Positions 7,398 through 11,906 of a stretch of 15,813 bases of DNA are shown piece by piece. The DNA is taken from contig AWGX01000537.1 in assembly GCA_000495415.1 (NCBI GenBank), forward strand, positions 1-15,813, in the 5' to 3' direction. Source of the DNA: Smithella sp. ME-1. Its GTDB lineage: Bacteria; Desulfobacterota; Syntrophia; Syntrophales; Smithellaceae. The stretch's first letter is position 1. Every line of letters begins with the position of its first letter. The translations under genes and the position numbers were made by a program. The notes below the pieces were generated by a model. That model was not told the origin of the DNA, did not search any database, and saw only the letters and a program-made list of their open reading frames with translations.

Positions 7398-7521
7398 TAA
7401 TTAAAATATACCCTGCTGCTGTAATCTCCGGCATCTCCATAATTGACTCTTCTTTAAACCCCGCTTTCAGGAGCGCCAGCACCAACTTCTTCTGATCCTT
7501 TGTTTTTCTCTCGAAAGGACT
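7318..7521 (-). CDS. Second-frame extension of the tail assembly chaperone (probable frameshift product)
   Basis: A frame offset by +1 (equivalently -2) from the chaperone is open from just after a TGA at 7524-7522 to a TAA at 7320-7318. Its translation in the overlap and beyond includes KKLVLALLKAGFKEESIMEM then PEITAAGYILIINELLSG and a basic tail ending KRDAGKKQTK. Shift sites compatible with a cheap +1 slip are AAA-AAC at 7507-7502 and GGG-GTT at 7462-7457, just before the zero-frame stop; either gives a fusion of about 162 residues. Long-tailed phages usually make a chaperone and a longer frameshifted form at this locus. An independent ATG at 7440 with weak AAGAAGAG upstream is the alternative (40 residues). 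Confidence 0.65.
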   Translation of the reverse strand, partial: SPFERKTKDQKKLVLALLKAGFKEESIMEMPEITAAGYILIINELLSGSGRSKRYVVKRDAGKKQTK

Positions 7522-7807
7522 TCACGCGATTCCGCAGCCTCGCCAATCCCTGGTTGATTACAACCATGTCGTCCTCGCTTAAATCCATCAGCAGCTCTGC
7601 TGTTATTTTATCTTTTGGGATAGAACCGAGACTGATAATCTGCCTAGCTAAAACAGCAAGCCCCAAATATGCTTCATTAGTCTGGGCCCGTTCATCTTCC
7701 AGCGCATTGATGGAATCCCCGACTTTTTGCGGACGGAGTTCAACTTCGCGATGTATCTTGCCCTCGTATTCAATGCCATCCGGCAATTTAAATTTTTCTG
7801 TGATCAT
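7454..7807 (-). CDS. Tail assembly chaperone, Mu gp41-like
   Basis: A 117-residue protein between tail tube and tape measure, the location of the tail assembly chaperone in Mu (gp41) and in other long-tailed phages. It opens MITEKFKLPDGIEYEGKIHREVELRP, a pattern I recognise from the gp41-like family (short beta hairpin KLPDG...GK.HR.V.LRP), then helices with ALEDERAQTNEAYLGLAVLARQIISLG and LMDLSEDDMVVINQGLARLRNRV. It binds the tape measure and tube subunits during tail assembly and is absent from virions in studied phages. Start at 7807 has AAAGGAG 6 bp upstream. A downstream reading frame overlaps its last 22 codons, consistent with programmed frameshifting. Confidence 0.85.
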   Translation of the reverse strand: MITEKFKLPDGIEYEGKIHREVELRPQKVGDSINALEDERAQTNEAYLGLAVLARQIISLGSIPKDKITAELLMDLSEDDMVVINQGLARLRNRVKSFREKNKGSEEVGAGAPESGV

Positions 7808-7829
7808 GTGCAGCTCCTTTCAGTCGCTT

Positions 7830-7894
7830 GTGAAGGGTGAAAGGCGAAGGGTGAAAAGAAAATCCCTTCACTATTCACTTTTCACAGTTCACTA
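7830..7894. repeat. Palindromic element of 7-bp units, GTGAANN and TTCACNN arms
   Basis: Left arm 7830-7858 is four roughly 7-bp GTGAANN units (one GCGAA variant); right arm 7864-7894 is TTCACNN units in the opposite orientation. The two arms can pair into an imperfect hairpin with a small A-rich loop. The element fills most of the 84-bp gap between tail tube and chaperone, and the tube gene's TAG stop (7894-7892) lies at its edge. Related arms occur at 9751-9814, 9981-10008 and 15790 to the end. Confidence 0.8.
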
Positions 7895-8248
7895 TTTGCG
7901 CGTTTTGGCCGAAAACTCGATGGTGCGCGTTGATTCATTTTCGCCGTCGTGTTTGACCGCGCCGATTTTTGTTACATAAACACCGCCGTATTTAATTCGT
8001 GTGCCGTTTTGGTAATCGATTGTGATTGTCCCGCCTTTAACCTGCGTGAAATCGAACTCAGGCGCGTCTTTTGGCAAAACGTAATCCACATTAACACCGT
8101 GACGCGGTTGCGCTGTTATATGACCGGTACCATTCATAAGGTTGACGGGTTTGTGCAAGTCAAACTCTTTTTCTTCAACCGCTTTAAAATCAGTAATGCT
8201 CTGTCCGTTTATCTCCAGTAATACCTGGCTGACAAATTCTTCTGACAT
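7892..8248 (-). CDS. Tail tube protein (Mu gpM-like)
   Basis: A 118-residue tail tube protein, by position and pattern the counterpart of Mu gpM (gp40): it polymerises into the inner tube within the sheath. The sequence begins MSEEFVSQVLLEINGQSITDF, followed by VEEKEFDLHKPVNLMNGTG (23-41), matching the family opening, and ends with the beta-rich GGTITIDYQNGTRIKYGGVYV and STRTIEFSAKTRK. Length is ordinary for the family. Start at 8248 has AAAGGAGG 8 bp upstream. The upstream gap contains a run of CTTCTAA-type repeats and the downstream gap a GTGAANN/TTCACNN palindrome; its stop codon is at the palindrome border. Confidence 0.88.
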   Translation of the reverse strand: MSEEFVSQVLLEINGQSITDFKAVEEKEFDLHKPVNLMNGTGHITAQPRHGVNVDYVLPKDAPEFDFTQVKGGTITIDYQNGTRIKYGGVYVTKIGAVKHDGENESTRTIEFSAKTRK

Positions 8249-8253
8249 TTTTA

Positions 8254-8306
8254 ATCCTCCTTTTAAATTAATCTTCTAAACTTCTAATCTTCCAATCCTC
8301 TTTTAA
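8254..8306. repeat. Intergenic CTTCTAA-type repeat flanked by near-duplicate CCTCCTTTTAAA boxes
   Basis: Between sheath and tube genes, the + strand reads AATCCTCCTTTTAAA (8253-8267), then CTTCTAAA, CTTCTAAT and CTTCCAAT units, then AATCCTCTTTTAAA (8293-8306) which overlaps the sheath stop. The near-identical flanks look like a duplication around a small insert. The first box is the ribosome-binding site of the tail tube gene read on the minus strand. Confidence 0.6.
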
Positions 8307-9727
8307 AGGAGGAGATCTATCCGACCGGCAAACACATGCAGGCCATTGACCACGTCCACCGGAATTTTTGCATTAAGTCTGTTAGTATCCTCGATGTCGC
8401 GTTCCACAATAACGCCGTCAGCGTTTGCAGTAACCTCTTCGACAATCTCCAGCGCCTCAAGCTGAAAAAGAACATCGAGAAGCTGATCGCGCACTTTATC
8501 CGGAGTTTTGCTGGAGAGTTTTTCGCGCGGGAAACGAAGCGCCACGCGTTCACGGCAGGATTTACGTACATAATCCAGCGTGCGGATTGTTGTAATATCC
8601 AGCAGGGCAATATCGTCAACGCCCTGAGCGTTATGCACATAGGTACTGACGGCGCGTACAATCTGGACGACTTCGCCGGGCCCGACTTCCAGAGGCGTGG
8701 CACCGTTGCCCAGGCAGCTTTCCTGCTCGCTGCGTGACAGCCGGTCGCTGATGGCCGGAGCGGCAATGCCTGTTAACTCCAGAGTATTGAGTGGACGCGC
8801 CGGATCTTCCTCTGAAGCGATGACCGCAGCCAGCGCCGCGCCGATTTCGTATGCCGGGCTTTTCGTGCCGCGCAAATACGCGCAGAGAATACGTCCGGAA
8901 TTAATCGTAGATGTTAATGTCGTACAATCGGCCAGCACGCCGTCATAACCGAATACGCCTATCGCCGGACGCTGCTCCATCGGGCCGCTGACACTATCGA
9001 GATGAGTTTTAAACGCCGCGTAAGAAGTGGCATCGTAGAACGGCACTGCAATAATATTGTAGTCACCTGAGAATACCGCAGCCAGCGCAGTGGCCAGCGT
9101 CGGATCGACAGATCCGGGAGTGGTCGCCGTAAACGTACCGGTAACACTGGTCGCCGTAATTTCCACCGCAAAATCAATCTGGTTAGCCACTGTGCCTTTG
9201 TTTTTGGCTGTGAAGGTCAATGTCGCTGTATCGATGGCAACGGTAAACGGCAGAGCCGGATCATTATCCAGCGCAGCTTTCAGCGCGGTGGCAATGGCCG
9301 ACGCCGCATCGGTGCTAGCAATTCCTATCTGATAACGGACGTTACCGACCCATAAGGTTAATGTTCCGCTGCCGGTTGCCGGGCCGCCGATGGCCAGCGT
9401 ATGAACGCGCGCGACCGGCGTGGATGCGGAATCGTCAAGAGCGCAAACAGTCAAATCCAGATACGGATTAGCTTTGATTGCGGCGCGCACCATCAGGTGA
9501 GCGATTGATCCGGCACCGAAGTATGTTGCCGCCTCAGCATCGGAAAAGACAGCCTGGGCGATTGCCTGTGCGACAGTGCCGGTTGATAGCCGCTGGCCGA
9601 TGATCAGCATTTTCTGCTTATTGTTCGGCAGCGTCCGAACGGCCAACTGTGTGTTAAATTCAAAATACTTTCCCGGCTTGCGAATGGAGCTGGGAATTGA
9701 AGCGAAAGAAATATTTTTCGACCCCAT
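8303..9727 (-). CDS. Tail sheath protein (Mu gpL-like)
   Basis: A 474-residue sheath protein of the Mu gpL type, forming the contractile outer cylinder. Family signatures: ISFASIPSSIRKPGKYFEFN near the start, NNKQKMLIIGQRLSTGTVAQ (35-54), FGAGSIAHLMVRAAIKANPY (71-90), the inserted beta domain with TLTLWVGNVRYQIGIASTDAA (about 123-143), DYNIIAVPFYDATSYAAFKTHLD, and the conserved C-terminal domain VPFAR-like region DRLSRSEQESCLGNGATPLE, DDIALLDITTIRTLDYVRKS and the final VDVVNGLHVFAGRIDLLL, whose end strand normally donates to neighbouring subunits. Start at 9727 follows a TTTAAAAAGGAGG cassette. It lies directly upstream of the tail tube gene, as expected. Confidence 0.95.
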   Translation of the reverse strand: MGSKNISFASIPSSIRKPGKYFEFNTQLAVRTLPNNKQKMLIIGQRLSTGTVAQAIAQAVFSDAEAATYFGAGSIAHLMVRAAIKANPYLDLTVCALDDSASTPVARVHTLAIGGPATGSGTLTLWVGNVRYQIGIASTDAASAIATALKAALDNDPALPFTVAIDTATLTFTAKNKGTVANQIDFAVEITATSVTGTFTATTPGSVDPTLATALAAVFSGDYNIIAVPFYDATSYAAFKTHLDSVSGPMEQRPAIGVFGYDGVLADCTTLTSTINSGRILCAYLRGTKSPAYEIGAALAAVIASEEDPARPLNTLELTGIAAPAISDRLSRSEQESCLGNGATPLEVGPGEVVQIVRAVSTYVHNAQGVDDIALLDITTIRTLDYVRKSCRERVALRFPREKLSSKTPDKVRDQLLDVLFQLEALEIVEEVTANADGVIVERDIEDTNRLNAKIPVDVVNGLHVFAGRIDLLL

Positions 9728-9736
9728 TATTTTCTA

Positions 9737-9749
9737 CCTCCTTTTTAAA
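9737..9749 (-). promoter_or_regulatory. Strong ribosome-binding cassette of the sheath gene, shared with the capsid gene
   Basis: On the minus strand TTTAAAAAGGAGG precedes the sheath ATG by 9 bp. The same 13-mer occurs at 15774-15786 before the major capsid gene, and a copy one base shorter at 8256-8267 before the tail tube gene. In all three cases a repeat element lies immediately on the far side. Confidence 0.7.
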
Positions 9750-9750
9750 G

Positions 9751-9814
9751 GTGAAAGGTGAATTGTGAAGAGTGAATCATTGCTCTTTCACTTTTCTCTC
9801 TTCACGTTTCACAG
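9751..9814. repeat. Palindromic element of GTGAANN / TTCACNN units overlapping the DUF2635 gene end
   Basis: Left arm 9751-9778 is GTGAAAG, GTGAATT, GTGAAGA, GTGAATC; right arm about 9786-9814 is TTCAC-type units (one is TTTCTCT) in the reverse sense. The arms can pair across a short loop. The right arm lies in the coding sequence of the small DUF2635-like gene and encodes its last dozen residues and its stop. Confidence 0.78.
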
Positions 9815-9965
9815 TTTTTTTATTTTGTGTTTCAATCAACGAACCTTCCGCAATCAGTCTGCGGTAATATGTTGTATCGGGCACGTCTACCGCTTCCTCC
9901 GTGATATATTCGCGCGGCTTTCCTTCTTTGGGGCAGCGTGTGCCCGGTTTTGCTTGAACTAACAT
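9777..9965 (-). CDS. DUF2635 small phage protein (Mu gp38-like)
   Basis: A 62-residue protein matching the DUF2635 family, located as in Mu between the gp37-like protein and the sheath. The recognisable part is residues 1-46: MLVQAKPGTRCPKEGKPREY, then the family's VPDTTYYRRLIAEGSLIE, corresponding to the usual V-P-x-x-x-Y-W/Y-R-R-R/L-L-x-D/E-G. The function is unknown. The last 12 or so residues (TVKREERKVKEQ) are encoded by the arm of a GTGAANN/TTCACNN repeat, so the natural end was apparently replaced or extended by a repeat insertion. Start at 9965 has AAGGGGG upstream, in the edge of another repeat arm. Confidence 0.82.
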   Translation of the reverse strand: MLVQAKPGTRCPKEGKPREYITEEAVDVPDTTYYRRLIAEGSLIETQNKKTVKREERKVKEQ

Positions 9966-9980
9966 GTTTCAAATCCCCCT

Positions 9981-10008
9981 TTCACTATTCACCATTCACG
10001 TTTCACGT
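9981..10008. repeat. TTCACNN repeat arm at the end of the gp37-like gene
   Basis: Four units TTCACTA, TTCACCA, TTCACGT, TTCACGT at exact 7-bp spacing. No opposing GTGAA arm is present here, so this is a half-element. The gp37-like stop codon (TGA at 10005-10003) lies inside it and the DUF2635 ribosome-binding site at its other edge. Confidence 0.75.
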
Positions 10009-10530
10009 CTGTGACAGTGTTACCGTATCGCTGGCATCAGCGACTTTATCGTCCGCCGGATCCTGTAAATAATAATTAAGGCCGACTCGCAGCAGATCTG
10101 TGATCGCTTCGTCGGAAAGCACATCGATTATAAAGCCGGTTTCAAATTCAATTTGAAATACTATCTTTCCTTCGTCCGCTTCTTTTTCTTCCGTGATATT
10201 GTCCAGTCGTTTCGGTTTGAGCGCATCAATTTTCAGGCCGAGCTTGTTATTGATTAACAAAGCCAGCATCGCCAGCAAAACGGGATACACGCCTTTGCGC
10301 CGGTCGGCTTCACTGCGGAGGTTCTGAAAAGTCGCGATAACAAATACCTGCGTTTTTAATTTGAATTGCGAAGATGTGACATGGGTAAATTCACCGCCAC
10401 CGACAATGACATTAACCACCGGCAGTTTAAGATTAACCGCGCTGTGTGCTTTATCAATGCTGACGCGGCTAACATCGGTTAGCTTATCGTTCAGTCTCTT
10501 GACAATGTTTTCTTCAATGTCTGTCAACAT
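10003..10530 (-). CDS. Mu gp37-like protein (DUF1834), probable tail terminator
   Basis: A 175-residue member of the Mu gp37/DUF1834 family, placed between gp36-like and DUF2635 genes as in Mu; by position and size it is the likely tail terminator that caps the sheath/tube before head joining. Family features: MLTDIEENIVKRLNDKL at the start, the central FVIATFQNLRSEADRRKGVYPVLLAMLALLINNKLGL (about 62-98, key residues R72, E74, R77, G79, Y81 and the LLxxxLxxxLxNxxLGL helix), and IVFQIEFETGFIID near 122-135. The start at 10530 lies 3 bp after the gp36-like stop with AAGGGG upstream. The stop codon is inside a TTCACNN repeat, so the C-terminal few residues (SQT) may be repeat-derived. Confidence 0.85.
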   Translation of the reverse strand: MLTDIEENIVKRLNDKLTDVSRVSIDKAHSAVNLKLPVVNVIVGGGEFTHVTSSQFKLKTQVFVIATFQNLRSEADRRKGVYPVLLAMLALLINNKLGLKIDALKPKRLDNITEEKEADEGKIVFQIEFETGFIIDVLSDEAITDLLRVGLNYYLQDPADDKVADASDTVTLSQT

Positions 10531-10533
10531 CGA

Positions 10534-10956
10534 TTAGAACCCCTTCATTTTGTCCATCTTAAATATCCGATCGGAAACCGTCTTATTGCTTTCGGCACAG
10601 TCCGTTGTGGAAGCAGCAGGCGGCGGATCCACGCCGAGCGATAGAAGCCCGCGCGAAATATCCTTAAGGCGCGCAACCGCTTTGTCATAAGCCTTCTCTA
10701 TTTTTTCCGGCACAGTGCGCCGCTTATAGAGATAATATATGGAGATCTCGACGGAGAGAGCTTTGACGACAGCGGGCACGGTAACAAACGGCACGGAATA
10801 TTTCACAGCGCAGTATCCGTCGATCTCCGCGTCCGCCGAGGCAATCGCCTGCATAACATTAGCTGTGATAATTTCTCCGATATTGTCGTCATCGGTTAAT
10901 TGGATGATTAAATCTTCAGGCAATGCCTTTTTAATGTCAGCCAGTGTGCAATACAT
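10534..10956 (-). CDS. Mu gp36-like protein (DUF1320), head-tail connector
   Basis: A 140-residue member of the Mu gp36/DUF1320 family, usually taken as a neck or head-completion protein. Start chosen at 10956 (MYCTLADIKKALPEDLIIQL), the family's standard N-terminus, with GAGG 6 bp upstream; the frame continues 17 codons upstream without a family match. Typical blocks are ANVMQAIASADAEIDGYCAVKYSVPF (about 35-60; key A-D-A-E-I-D-G-Y), VPAVVKALSVEISIYYLYKRR (about 62-82) and YDKAVARLKDISRGLLSLG. The C-terminal 30 residues are variable. It precedes the gp37-like gene by 3 bp. Confidence 0.88.
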   Translation of the reverse strand: MYCTLADIKKALPEDLIIQLTDDDNIGEIITANVMQAIASADAEIDGYCAVKYSVPFVTVPAVVKALSVEISIYYLYKRRTVPEKIEKAYDKAVARLKDISRGLLSLGVDPPPAASTTDCAESNKTVSDRIFKMDKMKGF

Positions 10957-10978
10957 TTCAATCCTCACCTTCCGCACA

Positions 10979-11299
10979 TCACGCAATCTTGGTAAGATTG
11001 CGCACAATGTAGATATAGTCGCCGGTTGCTTTTTTATTTTCAGGGCCGTGCGTTATCTGGACGGTTACCTTTTTGCGCTCTCTTTCCAGATTGGTATCAA
11101 TGATGGCGTTTTGCGCATCGGTAATTGTCAGATCGTGCGTGGATGCCGATGGCGTAAAACTTGACCAGTCCAGAATCTGGCTTCCGGAGTCAACATCGTC
11201 AATCCGATACTGCGCCGCAGTCGGGACGACGGCGACGTTATCTTCGTCTTTAAATGTCAGCCTCAGCGTCAATGTTGTTTTCTCGTTAATAAGTTCCAT
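10979..11299 (-). CDS. Short beta-rich phage virion-type protein
   Basis: A 106-residue protein upstream of the gp36-like gene, in the position of Mu gp35 though I cannot show homology. It starts MELINEKTTLTLRLTFKDED and has SAAQYRIDDVDSG-type central strands (PTAAQYRIDDVDSGSQI), then TITDAQNAIIDTNLERERKKV and a last strand GDYIYIVRNL. I have seen this arrangement in uncharacterised phage head/neck-region proteins; an Ig-like beta sandwich is likely. Start at 11299 is preferred over 11326 because the nine extra codons (MGEGTGEGE) fall in a REP-like hairpin. Its ribosome-binding GAGGG also comes from that hairpin sequence. Possible roles are head decoration or neck component. Confidence 0.7.
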   Translation of the reverse strand: MELINEKTTLTLRLTFKDEDNVAVVPTAAQYRIDDVDSGSQILDWSSFTPSASTHDLTITDAQNAIIDTNLERERKKVTVQITHGPENKKATGDYIYIVRNLTKIA

Positions 11300-11314
11300 T
11301 TCACCCTCACCCGT

Positions 11315-11339
11315 ACCCTCTCCCATCAGGGGAGAGGGT
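11315..11339. repeat. REP-like hairpin ACCCTCTCCC / GGGAGAGGGT
   Basis: A perfect 10-bp inverted repeat (11315-11324 and 11330-11339) with loop ATCAG, flanked on the left by CCCTCACCC. This CCCTCACCC...CCTCTCCC...GGGAGAGGG style is common among intergenic repeats in many bacteria. It occupies the 54-bp gap upstream of the 106-residue gene and provides the sequence just before its start. There is no T-run on either side, so it is not an intrinsic terminator. Confidence 0.7.
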
Positions 11340-11353
11340 CAAGATGGAAATAA

Positions 11354-11896
11354 TTATGAAAGCGTTATAGCCAGGTCGATTGTCCAAACCTGCCCGCTGG
11401 TTTTTGTTCCCTGATCGGATACTTTCCGATTCATATTTTTGCTCGAATCGCTGTTGCCGTTAGCGACAGTGAATTCCTTCCACGCATGATTGCCATGATC
11501 ACCGTCGACCACGCCGCGCCACGTTACCGTCTGGCTAGACCGTGAAGGATAAGTAGAAGCCATTTCCGCATAATATTTATTCGTCACGGCCTGGAGACCG
11601 GTTTGTGCGGCAGCCGCTGCCGTATCGCTGTCACCGATGCCGATATAGGCGTTGGCGTTGGAAAACGCTGTCCCACCCGCACCGATAATCAAATCCCACA
11701 TTTCGGCAATGCCTTCATTCAGCAGCACATTTTGTTTAAAAGTGCTGACTGCGTATGGCGTGCCTGCCAAATATGCCGCATGATCTGCATATTTGTGGAT
11801 TGTCCAGAGTTTGGTAAATACGCCGCTGTCGTTGATCTTCCGAATCTTTTTCAATAACCTTGATAATGCTGCCGTGAACGCTCTTAACTTTTTCAT
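11354..11896 (-). CDS. Small virion-type protein, possible capsid or fibre accessory
   Basis: A 180-residue protein starting MKKLRAFTAALSRLLKKIRK; the start at 11896 has AAGGAGGA 4 bp upstream, overlapping the TAA of the repeat-protein gene. Beyond the basic N-terminus it has FKQNVLLNEGIAEMWDLIIG (about 55-74), GGTAFSNANAYIGIGDSDTAA (about 77-97), TYPSRSSQTVTWRGVV, HAWKEFTVANGNS and the final NRKVSDQGTKTSGQVWTIDLAITLS. I recognise this LLNEG...GIGDS...VTWR...W.E..VANG...LNRKV..QGTKTSG pattern from phage structural proteins of unknown role, usually near capsid or fibre genes. Coupling to the 714-residue gene suggests the two act together on the virion surface. No assignment of function is possible. 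Confidence 0.72.
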   Translation of the reverse strand: MKKLRAFTAALSRLLKKIRKINDSGVFTKLWTIHKYADHAAYLAGTPYAVSTFKQNVLLNEGIAEMWDLIIGAGGTAFSNANAYIGIGDSDTAAAAAQTGLQAVTNKYYAEMASTYPSRSSQTVTWRGVVDGDHGNHAWKEFTVANGNSDSSKNMNRKVSDQGTKTSGQVWTIDLAITLS

Positions 11897-11906
11897 AAAA
11901 TCCTCC

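Noticed and set aside
7830..10008. Possible CRISPR array from the regular 7-bp units
   Set aside because: The units are contiguous 7-mers in facing arms with no unique spacers; they form hairpins, not a repeat-spacer array.
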